Made by a program: the position numbers and the translations under genes. This document shows, piece after piece, positions 17,804-25,711 of a DNA stretch of 64,000 nucleotides. The notes below the pieces were generated by a model. It was not told where the DNA came from. It did no database searches and saw only the letters and a program-made list of their open reading frames with translations. Every line of letters begins with the position of its first letter. Position 1 is the first letter of the stretch. Origin of the DNA: Lichenicoccus sp965277665. Its GTDB lineage: Bacteria > Pseudomonadota > Alphaproteobacteria > Acetobacterales > Acetobacteraceae. Where the stretch lies: NCBI RefSeq assembly GCF_965277665.1, contig NZ_OZ255835.1, positions 2,852,001 to 2,916,000 on the forward strand. Direction: 5' to 3'.

Positions 17804-18939
17804 GACGGGTCTGCGCTCCTGCCGAGTCTCCCGACGAGTTGCATGCAGTCGAGCCCGTCGGCCAGCGCTGTATCGCCTGCCCGCCCATCCCGCACCAGTC
17901 CGTACAGCCCACGGCCGTCCCGGATCCCCCTGCCGACCAGCGTCAGTGCTGCCGGCCCGGGATGCGCGCACCCCTTGGCGCAGCCGGACACGTGGATCGA
18001 GGGTGCGCGCACCCCCAGGCGCAGCAGAGCGAGGGCGTCGGCCCGCGCGTCAACCTTGCCGCTGCTGCAGCCGGCCGAGCCGATGCAGGCATTGACCAGT
18101 AGGCGCGGATCGCCGGGGTCCTGCACCAGCCCGTCCAGGGCATCGCGCAGCGCCGGCACCGCAGCCGGGTCGATCCCCGCGACCAGCATCGCCCGCCAGG
18201 TCGTGAGATGCAGCAGGCCATCACCATCGCGTGCGGCGAGCGACGCCAGGCGCGTCAGCAGGCCGGAATCCAGTTGCCCGAACGGCAGGCCGAAGCCGAA
18301 GGCGCCGGCCTCGGGATGCCAGCCGACGACATGCGGGCCGATCGGGCGAGGGGCGCGGGGCGCGGCGTGCGGACGCCTTCGCGTCGGTGGCAGCGCGCGT
18401 ACCATCGACAGCGCGACGGCCGGCACGGCGGCAGCTGATGCATCGCGCGTATGGCCGCCGAGGAAGAGGCGCCATGTATCGCCCTGCGGCCGGACGAGGA
18501 GGTCGGCCTGGTCGTCCGCGAGCGGAAATCGCCCGGCGCTGACGCCGAAGGCAAATTTCGCCGGCAGCGCGTCGAGCCATGCGGCGCACTCGATGGTGGT
18601 GGCCAGCGCCTCGGCCACGGCGACCGCCGGAGCCGGCATCAGGGGCGAGACGATGAGATTGCGGCGGCGTTCGCGCGCCGGATCGGGATCGGCAAGGCCG
18701 GCGGCGACAAGCTGCCGGGCCGCGTGCTCCGCCGTGTCGGGCGTCAGGCCCCGCAATTGCAGGTTACCGCGCCCGGTGAGGTCGATCAGTCCATTGCCGG
18801 ACGCCCTGGCAACCTGTGCGACCGCGAAAGCCTGCCGCACCGTAATACGGGCCAGCCTCGGCTTGAGGCGGATCAGCCAGCCGTCGCCGGACTGCATCGG
18901 CGTGAACAGGTCCGGACACCATCCGCGCGCGTCGGCCAC
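17800..18939 (-). CDS. cobG: Precorrin-3B synthase
   Basis: About 379 residues of the nitrite/sulfite-reductase fold that hydroxylates precorrin-3A with O2, using siroheme-like chemistry with a 4Fe-4S centre. Cysteines lie in NACIGSAGCSSG and HVSGCAKGCAHPG; TGRGNLQLRGL is the N-terminal repeat motif. Its presence marks the aerobic B12 route. GTG at 18939 follows GGAGGA closely; a GTG at 18957 is the alternative. First gene of the cobG-H-I-J run; no B12-box-like riboswitch core was recognised in the short leader. Confidence 0.92.
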   Translation of the reverse strand: MADARGWCPDLFTPMQSGDGWLIRLKPRLARITVRQAFAVAQVARASGNGLIDLTGRGNLQLRGLTPDTAEHAARQLVAAGLADPDPARERRRNLIVSPLMPAPAVAVAEALATTIECAAWLDALPAKFAFGVSAGRFPLADDQADLLVRPQGDTWRLFLGGHTRDASAAAVPAVALSMVRALPPTRRRPHAAPRAPRPIGPHVVGWHPEAGAFGFGLPFGQLDSGLLTRLASLAARDGDGLLHLTTWRAMLVAGIDPAAVPALRDALDGLVQDPGDPRLLVNACIGSAGCSSGKVDARADALALLRLGVRAPSIHVSGCAKGCAHPGPAALTLVGRGIRDGRGLYGLVRDGRAGDTALADGLDCMQLVGRLGRSADPS

Positions 18940-19025
18940 TGCTCCTCCTTCGGACACGGCTCACCGTTGTCGGCGGAACAGTCCGGGATCGGGTGGTGAT
19001 CGGCAAGCGCCTGCAGGCAAATCCG

Positions 19026-19220
19026 TCAGGCCTGGCGGAGCTGGACCTCGTCGAAAACGCGCTCGTGGTTGTCCATCGAATTCTTGGCGCGATACTGGCA
19101 GCCCTCGTTGGTCACCGGCATCGCGCGCACGATCGTGTAGACCCCGGGGCGGACATTGATATTCGAGCTGTTGTGCAGCAGCGCGACGCGGTCGCCGACG
19201 GCAAACTTGTGTTTAGCCAC
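19026..19220 (-). CDS. Small conserved basic protein, hypothetical
   Basis: 64 residues starting GTG (MAKHKFAVGDRVALLHNSS) with a good GGAG site 8 bases upstream. The beta-rich pattern with FAVGDRV and PGVYTIVRAMPVTNEGCQYRAK resembles small SH3-like alphaproteobacterial proteins of unknown role. It lies downstream of a cold-shock gene, separated by a strong hairpin, and upstream of cobG. Function is not recognised. Confidence 0.7.
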   Translation of the reverse strand: MAKHKFAVGDRVALLHNSSNINVRPGVYTIVRAMPVTNEGCQYRAKNSMDNHERVFDEVQLRQA

Positions 19221-19278
19221 TCAATCTTTCTCCAAAAAGCGGGCCTTCCTCAACGCGAAAGCATCCCAGCAGAAAGTG

Positions 19279-19302
19279 CTGGCGGCGCCGAAGCGCCGCC
19301 AG
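19279..19302 (-). terminator. Hairpin terminator after the cold-shock gene
   Basis: A perfect 10-bp stem CTGGCGGCGC/GCGCCGCCAG closes a 4-base loop that reads TTCG on the minus strand, a very stable tetraloop. It is followed on that strand by CACTTTCT. It lies 5 bases past the csp stop. Confidence 0.7.
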
Positions 19303-19306
19303 TTGA

Positions 19307-19513
19307 TCAGGTCGCCTGAAGATTGACGGCCGAGACCTTGCCCTGCTGGCCACGCTCGAGCTCATAGCTGAGCTTCTGGCCCTCATTCAGGGTCGCGAGC
19401 CCGGCGCGCTCGACGGCCGAGACATGCACGAACACGTCCTTGGAGCCGTCAGTCGGCTCGATGAAACCGAAGCCTTTCTGGGTGTTGAACCACTTAACCG
19501 TACCTGTCGACAT
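19307..19513 (-). CDS. cspA: Cold-shock protein, CspA family
   Basis: 68 residues, one cold-shock domain: MSTGTVKWFNTQKGFGFIEP with RNP1 KGFGFI, and RNP2 VFVHVSA. It binds single-stranded RNA/DNA and melts RNA structure. GGAG lies 8 bases before the ATG. The upstream region is AT-rich, with a probable leader near 180 nt that includes a CCCGC/GCGGG hairpin, as often found for cold-inducible csp genes; cold induction itself is inferred. Confidence 0.95.
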   Translation of the reverse strand: MSTGTVKWFNTQKGFGFIEPTDGSKDVFVHVSAVERAGLATLNEGQKLSYELERGQQGKVSAVNLQAT

Positions 19514-19694
19514 TAGCGTATCTCCGTTACCGGCAAAATTCCCGCGCACAGGCGGGACATCATCACTTCTATTTTCGGGAACCGGAAGGCACACACGCGA
19601 AACAGAACCGAGATCTTGCCCCGGTTAGAAATTTAACCGTAAGCGACCCTACAGCACGCGAGGCCGGACGGCACGCGGTATTTTCAAGTATTTT

Positions 19695-19722
19695 CTCATA
19701 ACACAGCAATGTTGATCAGCAA
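19695..19722 (-). promoter_or_regulatory. Possible sigma-70-type promoter for cspA
   Basis: On the minus strand TTGCTG and TATGAG are spaced by 16 bases in the AT-rich stretch between the monooxygenase gene and cspA. It would give a leader of about 180 nt. This is a pattern match only. Confidence 0.3.
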
Positions 19723-19748
19723 TAGCACCTTAAACCCAATCCTGAAGG

Positions 19749-21092
19749 TCAATTCTCTACTCGCCGGCGCCCCGGACCAGCGCCGCCAAGCTTCTCTCGT
19801 AGCGTCCCGGGGCGATAGGAACGCTTGAATCGGCCCCGCCGCTGCAGCTCCGGCACCAGCCAGCGCCCGACCGCCTCGAAGGTCTCGTGCGCCACGACCT
19901 GGCACAGGTTGAACCCCTCGATGCCGCTCTCGGCCGCCCAGCCCTCGACCTGATCCGCGACGCTCGCCGCCGAGCCCACGAAGACCGGGCCGATCCCGCC
20001 GATGCCGACATGCTCGGCCACGTCGCGCACCGTCCAGCGCCGATCGGGGTCGGCCCGGGTGATGTTGTCCAGCGCCGAGCGACCGGCATCATTCTCCACA
20101 TGCCGGATGGCCTGGTCGAGCGGCAGCCTGGACAGGTCGATGCCGGTCCAGCCAGACATCAGGGCGAGCGCCCCCTCGTGGCTGACATGCGCGCGATACT
20201 CCTGCTGCAGGTCCTGCGCCTGCCGGTCGGTCTCGGCCACGATCACGGTGGCGAGCGAGAAGCAGCGGATCGCCGCCGCATCCCGCCCGGCCGCCCGGGC
20301 CAGCGCCCGGATCGCATCCGCACGGGCGCCGACGATGGCCGCCGTCGGGCCGGAGACGAACACGCACTCGGCGTAGCGCGCCGCGAACTCCCGGCCACGT
20401 GGCGAGCTGCCGGCCTGGTACAGCACCGGCGTGCGCTGCGGCGACGGCTCCTGCAGGTGGATCGCGTCGAGCTGCACATGCGGCCCGTCATGCCGGATGC
20501 GATGCACGCGCGCCGGGTCCGCATAGATCCCGCGCGCCGTATCCCGCAGCACCGCGCGGTCCTCCCAGCTCCGCTCCCAGAGTGCCAGGATCGCCTGCAT
20601 ATAGTCCTCGGCGACGTCATAGCGGTCGTCGTGGGCGCGCTGCCGCTGTTGGCCCGCAGCGCGGGCGGCGCTGTCCAGGTACGACGTCACGATGTTCCAG
20701 CCGATGCGGCCGCCGGTCAGGTGGTCGAGCGTGGACATGCGCCGGGCGAACGGGAACACCGGCTCGTAGGACAGGCTCGAGGTGACGCCGAATCCCAGCT
20801 CGCTTGTCACCATCGCCATCGCCGGGATCACCAGCATCGGGTCGCCGGCCGGGACCTGGGTGGCGGCACGCAGCGCCGCATCCGCGCTGCCGCCGAACAC
20901 GTCATAGACGCCGAGCACATCGGCCAGGAACACGCCTTCGAACAGCCCCCGCTCCAGGATGCGGGCAAGGTCGGTCCAGTACGCCAGCGTGTTGAACTGC
21001 GTCGAGCGGCAGCGCGGATGCGTCCACAGCCCGGGCGACTGGTGCCCGATGCAGTTCATGGTGAAGGCGTTGAAGCGGAGCTCCGGCTTCAC
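19749..21092 (-). CDS. LLM-class flavin-dependent monooxygenase (NtaA/SnaA/DszA type)
   Basis: 447 residues with the family start LRFNAFTMNCIGHQSPGLW and the blocks GVFLADVLGVYDVF, RRMSTLDHLTGGRIGWNIVTSYL, YDVAEDYMQAILALWERSW and LYQAGSSPRGREFAA. These enzymes use reduced FMN from a partner to oxidise small organics (nitrilotriacetate, sulfur compounds and others); the substrate here is unknown. GTG start coupled to the upstream FAD/NAD(P)-binding gene by a GTGA overlap, so that protein may be a partner. Confidence 0.88.
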   Translation of the reverse strand: MKPELRFNAFTMNCIGHQSPGLWTHPRCRSTQFNTLAYWTDLARILERGLFEGVFLADVLGVYDVFGGSADAALRAATQVPAGDPMLVIPAMAMVTSELGFGVTSSLSYEPVFPFARRMSTLDHLTGGRIGWNIVTSYLDSAARAAGQQRQRAHDDRYDVAEDYMQAILALWERSWEDRAVLRDTARGIYADPARVHRIRHDGPHVQLDAIHLQEPSPQRTPVLYQAGSSPRGREFAARYAECVFVSGPTAAIVGARADAIRALARAAGRDAAAIRCFSLATVIVAETDRQAQDLQQEYRAHVSHEGALALMSGWTGIDLSRLPLDQAIRHVENDAGRSALDNITRADPDRRWTVRDVAEHVGIGGIGPVFVGSAASVADQVEGWAAESGIEGFNLCQVVAHETFEAVGRWLVPELQRRGRFKRSYRPGTLREKLGGAGPGRRRVEN

Positions 21093-22546
21093 GCCGCCAG
21101 CATCTCGGCGACATGGGCTGCCAGCGCGCGCGGCTGCATCGAGATCTGCGGCAGACCCATCAGCTCGCCGAAAGTGCCGCGCGCCAGCGGTCCGACCACG
21201 AAGAGCCGCGGCCAGGCGCTGCCGTCCGGCCGCAGCAGGTGGGCTCTCGCATCGACGGCGAGCCCCAGGCCGGTTGCGTCAGCCGTCAGCATGCCGGCCG
21301 CCGCCATGCCGCCGAGCAGCGGATTGGAGCGCAGCACGCCGCCATGCGCCGGCCCGGTGCAGTTGACGACGAAGTCCGCCCGCAGCCGGCGGCGGGCGAT
21401 GGCGTCGGCATGGCGCGGATGCAGTTCCAGGGCGAGGCTGCCATCCGGCGCCGTCTCGACGCCGAGCAGCGTTGCTGCCACGATCTCGAGCTGCCCCGCG
21501 GCCTGCGCCGCGCGTAACGCATCGTCGATCTGCGGCGCGCACTGGAACCGGTGCACGTCCCAGAACGCGCGCAGGTGCCGCAACGCCCGCCGCCGCTCAT
21601 GCGGCGGCAGCGCGTTCCACAGCACGAAGGCCTGCTTGCGCATGGCGTCGATCACATCCTCCCAGGGACGCCCGCCGGCCGCGCACTCGGCCATCAGGCC
21701 GCGCACCCGCCGCAGCAGCGACAGGGCGTCCGTGGCCGGCGCCGTGGTGAAGTCGCCGAACGCCTCGACCGGCAGCGTCGTGCGCGCGCGGGGCAGCAGC
21801 CCATGCCGCGACAGGCCGACGATCGGCCCGGCATGACCCTGGCCACGCAGCAGGGCGATCACGTCGCAGCCGGTCAGGCCGGTGCCGAGCACCACAACCC
21901 GTGCCGTGGCCGGGATCGCGGCCAGCGCCCGGCTGTCCCAGGGATTGCCGAGCAGGCGCGCAGTCGCCTGCGGCGGCAGGTGGCGCAGCGGCGCCGGCAG
22001 CGCGGGCGGCGGATGGCTGGTCGCCAGCACCACCATGTCGGCGGTGACCGTCTCGCCGCCGGCAAGGCTGACAGCGAATGCCGGCTGCGGTGCCGCGACC
22101 ACCGAGCGGGCCATGTCCCGGACATGCCGCACGCGCGACCCGCTCGCACCGGCGGCATGCCGTGCCAGCAGCTCCGCGACATACGCGCCGAACAGGCCGC
22201 GGCGGGGGAACAGGGTGCCGTCCGGCCGCGCCGCCTCGGGATCTTCCGGCAGGCCGCGCGCGCGCAGCCACTGGTCGAAATGCGTGCGATCCTCCTCGAA
22301 CAGCGCCATGCGCGCCGCCGAGACGTTGATCCGCAGCAACGGGTTGGCGGTGTCGTAGGCGAGCCCTGCCCCCAGCGTCTCGCGCGGCTCGATCAGGTCG
22401 AGGCAGACCGGCACGCGCGGATGGTCGCGCAGCATGTGCAGCGCGAACAGCGTGCCGCTGAGACCGCCGCCGATGATCGCGATGCGCCTGGCGGGCGGGT
22501 CAGCCCGGCCGGGCTTGCCCTGAGGGGTTGGAATCATAAGCTTCAT
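21089..22546 (-). CDS. FAD/NAD(P)-binding protein (NAD_binding_9 / HcaD-like)
   Basis: About 485 residues. The N-terminal dinucleotide fold is RIAIIGGGLSGTLFALHML; NPLLRINVSAARMAL and the second nucleotide fold VVVLGTGLTGCDVIALL follow, with VVNCTGPAHGG and PRLFVVGPLARGTFGE near the end. This family contains uncharacterised flavoproteins. It is cotranscribed with the LLM monooxygenase. The ATG at 22546 was chosen; a TTG at 22573 is in frame. A role as electron donor or separate oxygenase is inference. Confidence 0.82.
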   Translation of the reverse strand: MKLMIPTPQGKPGRADPPARRIAIIGGGLSGTLFALHMLRDHPRVPVCLDLIEPRETLGAGLAYDTANPLLRINVSAARMALFEEDRTHFDQWLRARGLPEDPEAARPDGTLFPRRGLFGAYVAELLARHAAGASGSRVRHVRDMARSVVAAPQPAFAVSLAGGETVTADMVVLATSHPPPALPAPLRHLPPQATARLLGNPWDSRALAAIPATARVVVLGTGLTGCDVIALLRGQGHAGPIVGLSRHGLLPRARTTLPVEAFGDFTTAPATDALSLLRRVRGLMAECAAGGRPWEDVIDAMRKQAFVLWNALPPHERRRALRHLRAFWDVHRFQCAPQIDDALRAAQAAGQLEIVAATLLGVETAPDGSLALELHPRHADAIARRRLRADFVVNCTGPAHGGVLRSNPLLGGMAAAGMLTADATGLGLAVDARAHLLRPDGSAWPRLFVVGPLARGTFGELMGLPQISMQPRALAAHVAEMLAA

Positions 22547-22608
22547 GCTGGTCCGACCATCCCGCTGGTGCAACCCACCCGGCCGCGACCAGAGCAGGAG
22601 ACAGAGCG

Positions 22609-23502
22609 ATGAGCGATACCGAACGGCATGCCATCCAGGGCGAAGGCCTCGCCGCCGTGGTCTCGGCGCAGGGCGCCGAGCTGCACTCCATCAGCACCCC
22701 GGCCGGCGGGGAGCTGCTCTGGCAGGCCGGCCCCGAATGGCCGCGGCACGCTCCGGTGCTGTTCCCGATCGTGGGAAGGCTCGCGAACGACCGGCTGCTG
22801 CATCGCGGCGCCCCCACCAGGCTGACCCAGCACGGCTTCGCCCGCGACCGCGCCTTCACCTTCATCGAGCGGGATGTGACAGGGTGCAGGCTGGTGCTGG
22901 AGGATGACGCGCAGAGCCGCGCGATCTACCCGTTCGCCTTCAGGCTCGAGATCGCCTACGGCATCAGCGGCGCCACCCTGACCGTGAGCTACAACCTCGC
23001 CAATCCCGGTCTCGACGTGCTGCCCGCCTCGCTCGGCGCCCACCCCGCTTTTGCGTGGCCGCTGCAGCCCGGCCTCGCGGCGTCGGCGCACGAGATCCTG
23101 TTCGACAGCGAGGAGCCGGCGCCGATCCGCAGGCTCCAGGACGGCCTGCTGCGCCCGGACGTGGCACCGACCCCGGTGCAAGGCCGCAGGCTGCAGCTGA
23201 CGCCGGCTTTGTTCGAGCAGGACGCGGTGATCCTGGAGGAGCCGGCCAGCCGCGGCCTGCGCTACGGCATCCCGGACGGCCCCGCCTTGCGGATCGGCTG
23301 GACCGGCTTCAGCCAGCTCGGCATCTGGTCGAAGATCGTGGGCGACGGGACCGCGCCGTTCCTCTGCATCGAGCCCTGGAACGGCCTGGCCAGCCCGCAG
23401 GACTTCGATGGCGAGTTCCTGGACAAGCCGCATTTGATGCTGATCCCCCCGGGCAGCAGCGTGAGCGCCGCCTGGACACTGACGCCCGAGCATATCGCGT
23501 GA
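22609..23502 (+). CDS. Aldose 1-epimerase family protein (LacX-like)
   Basis: 297 residues of the galactose-mutarotase beta fold. Seen are GAELHSISTPAGGELLWQA near the start, PVLFPIVGRL, the histidine in HGFARDRAF, and LGAHPAFAWPL with the second active-site histidine, then CIEPWNGLASP with the glutamate. It probably interconverts sugar anomers, but LacX-type members are poorly characterised. GGAG precedes the ATG. Divergent from the flavoprotein operon. Confidence 0.85.
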   Translation: MSDTERHAIQGEGLAAVVSAQGAELHSISTPAGGELLWQAGPEWPRHAPVLFPIVGRLANDRLLHRGAPTRLTQHGFARDRAFTFIERDVTGCRLVLEDDAQSRAIYPFAFRLEIAYGISGATLTVSYNLANPGLDVLPASLGAHPAFAWPLQPGLAASAHEILFDSEEPAPIRRLQDGLLRPDVAPTPVQGRRLQLTPALFEQDAVILEEPASRGLRYGIPDGPALRIGWTGFSQLGIWSKIVGDGTAPFLCIEPWNGLASPQDFDGEFLDKPHLMLIPPGSSVSAAWTLTPEHIA

Positions 23503-23639
23503 CCGGCTGCGCCATCCTTTGGCGCGAAAGGCAAAGCGCACGCGGCTGAACCGTCGCCGGCCGCCGGAAAACCGCCATTCCGCTCTGGCACGGCACTTGC
23601 GAAATGCCGCGCGCGCCGCCGCGCAACAGGAGCTTCGCC

Positions 23640-24050
23640 ATGACCTATCGTCCGATCGAGAACTGGAGCCTCCACGAGCCGGCCGCCTACGGCTCGGACG
23701 GCGGACGCTTCGTCGCCAACCTGAACTATGCGCTCTACATCGCCGGCTTCTTCACCGGGATCACCGCGGTGGTCGGCGTCGTGCTGGCCTACCTGCGGCG
23801 GGGCAGCGCATCGGTCCTGGTGCGCTCGCACCTCGACTGGCAGATACGCATCTTCTGGCACTGCATCCTGGCCGGCATTGCGATCGTCGTCCTGCATGCG
23901 CTGGTGATCGGGCTCGGCGCGCTGACCTTCGGCGTCGGGCTGGTCTTCATGGTGGTGCCTTGGGCGATCGGCGCTTGGTGGCTGGTCTGGACCATCTGGG
24001 CGATCGTGAAGGGCTTGCAGCGGCTAAGCCGCGGGGAGCCCATCCGCTGA
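23640..24050 (+). CDS. Membrane protein of DUF4870 type
   Basis: 136 residues with three predicted membrane helices: about 29-49 (LYIAGFFTGITAVVGVVLAYL), 70-95 and 97-120 (FMVVPWAIGAWWLVWTIWAI). The short polar N-terminus and soluble RSHLDWQIRIFW loop are typical of the DUF4870/TM2-like group; no function is known. GGAG lies 8 bases before the ATG. The stop codon is directly followed by repeat A2. Confidence 0.75.
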   Translation: MTYRPIENWSLHEPAAYGSDGGRFVANLNYALYIAGFFTGITAVVGVVLAYLRRGSASVLVRSHLDWQIRIFWHCILAGIAIVVLHALVIGLGALTFGVGLVFMVVPWAIGAWWLVWTIWAIVKGLQRLSRGEPIR

Positions 24051-24211
24051 GAGGCAGTCTGCAAATGCCTGCTGCTGGCGATCCGACGCGTCTCTTTTCC
24101 GCTCCGCTGCTCACGGCCAGAAGGCCGCTGCGCTGCGGTGCTCGAAAAGCCACGCCGGCCGCGGTCCTGCGGACCGCTCTCATCCAGCATCAGGCATTTT
24201 CAAACAGCCTC
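24051..24211 (-). repeat. Family A element, copy A2 (inverted)
   Basis: 161 bp. On the minus strand it opens GAGGCTGTTTGAAAATGCCT and continues GATGCTGGATGAGAGCGG, as A1 does. The other end reads inward GAGGCAGTCTGCAAATGCCT. The core (TTTTCGAGCACCG, GGATCGCCAGCAGCAGG) matches A1 closely. It begins one base after the DUF4870 stop and abuts family B copy B2. Confidence 0.78.
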
Positions 24212-24316
24212 TAGAGCCTGATCGTCTCAGGCTGAACCAGCCTGAGACGTGAATCAGTCTCTAGATCAATCTGGTAGAGCAAGTTTACCGGCTCAACTTG
24301 AGCCGTCTTGCTCTAG
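24211..24316 (-). repeat. Family B double-palindrome element, copy B2 (inverted)
   Basis: 106 bp, the reverse complement of B1 with only a few differences. It starts CTAGAGCC and ends GCTCTAG. Together with A2 it forms the same A plus B association as at 3.3 kb, but side by side rather than nested. It ends 18 bp before the stop of the YihY gene. Confidence 0.8.
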
Positions 24317-24334
24317 TTCGGAGCCACCGGCCCG

Positions 24335-25483
24335 TCAGGCCACTTCGTCGGCCATCGTCGCGTGCCGCGCGCCCATCGGCTTGGCCGCGCCATGGGTGGT
24401 GTCCTTCGCGGTCTGGTGCTCCATCTCGGCGTTCAGCTCGGCGCCCGACAGCACCACGATGGTCGAGATCCAGATCCAGGTCATGAAGCCGACTGCGGCG
24501 CCGAGCGAGCCGTAGGTCTTGTTGTAGTTGCCGAAATGCTCGACGTAGAACGAGAACAGCAGCGACACCAGCAGCCAGACGATGGTGGCGAGCGAGCCGC
24601 CCCAGGTCACCCAGCGCCAGCGCGCGGGATGCCGGCTCGGGCCATACCGGTACAGCAGGGCCAAGAGCAGGGCCAGCAGCACCAGCAGGATCGGCCAGCG
24701 CCCGAGCTTGAGCAGCGACGCGGTGGTCTGCTGCAGGCCGATGACGCTCAGCGCCGCCGGCAGGGCAACGAGGCCGGCCATCACCACGATGAGGAACACG
24801 AGGGCCCCAAGCGTGAAGCCGAGCGTGATCAGCGTACGCTTGATGAAGCCGCGCTGCTCCTTTTCGCCATAGACGACGTTGAGAGCGTCGAACAGGCCCT
24901 TGATGCCGGCATTGGCGCTCCAGAGCGAGGTCGCGAGCCCCACCACGACGCCGAAGCCGAGCGCCTTGGGCGGCCCGGAGGTGAGCGACTTGAGCTGGTC
25001 GCCGATGATCTGCATGCCGCCGCCGGGCATGAAGCCGGACACTGCGTCCAGGTTGCCTGCGATCGTCCTGGGATCGGCCACCAGCCCATACAGCGAGACC
25101 AGGGCCGCGAGGGCCGGGAACAGCGCGAGCAGCGTGTAGAAGGTGACGGAGGCGGCCTCGTCCATGACCCGGTCCTCGCCGATCTGCTGGACGGTGCGGC
25201 GGCCGATCTGGAGCCAGCCGCGCGCCGGGATCTGCACGGGGCTGTCGGCGTCGCGGCCCGGATGCATCGCGGCCTCCTCCGTATGGCCGGTGCTGCCCGG
25301 TCCGGACGGCTGGGCCGCGTCGCCTGGGGAAGCAATGCCCAGCGCGGGCGACGGCGCCGCCACGGCTTTCCCGCGTCTCGAACCCCATCGCCAGCGTGCT
25401 CCAAGCGTGGCGGCGGCCAGGACCAGCCCTGTCAGCAGGGTGATGGCGGTCTTGCGCAGGGTGGCGTGCGCGCTGGCTCGCAT
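24335..25483 (-). CDS. YihY/BrkB family inner-membrane protein
   Basis: 382 residues. A first helix near the N-terminus (TLLTGLVLAAATLGA) and a polar linker precede the YihY core: ASVTFYTLLALFPALAALVSLYG, SANAGIKGLFDALNVVYGEKE, and TYGSLGAAVGFMTWIWISTIVVLSGAELN, with six helices expected. The family was once annotated as ribonuclease BN and is of unknown function. The N-terminal extra helix is unusual. AGG precedes the ATG; 228 bp upstream hold nothing I can assign. Confidence 0.88.
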   Translation of the reverse strand: MRASAHATLRKTAITLLTGLVLAAATLGARWRWGSRRGKAVAAPSPALGIASPGDAAQPSGPGSTGHTEEAAMHPGRDADSPVQIPARGWLQIGRRTVQQIGEDRVMDEAASVTFYTLLALFPALAALVSLYGLVADPRTIAGNLDAVSGFMPGGGMQIIGDQLKSLTSGPPKALGFGVVVGLATSLWSANAGIKGLFDALNVVYGEKEQRGFIKRTLITLGFTLGALVFLIVVMAGLVALPAALSVIGLQQTTASLLKLGRWPILLVLLALLLALLYRYGPSRHPARWRWVTWGGSLATIVWLLVSLLFSFYVEHFGNYNKTYGSLGAAVGFMTWIWISTIVVLSGAELNAEMEHQTAKDTTHGAAKPMGARHATMADEVA

Positions 25484-25711
25484 GGGCTTACCTCACTCGG
25501 TCTCGGTCGGTTCTTCCGACGATGAGCATCCGGATTGTCCGGAGGTTCCTTGCCGAGTGAACACGATCCGGTCGATCCGAGACCATGACCGCCGCTGAAA
25601 CCGCGCGCGGATCACGAGGCCGGCTGCCCTTGCGACCCCTTTCGCCTGAAGTCGCTGAATGCGCCGGTTTCGCTATTGTGGCCTGCTCAACTTTGACCTG
25701 AGCGTGCAGGC

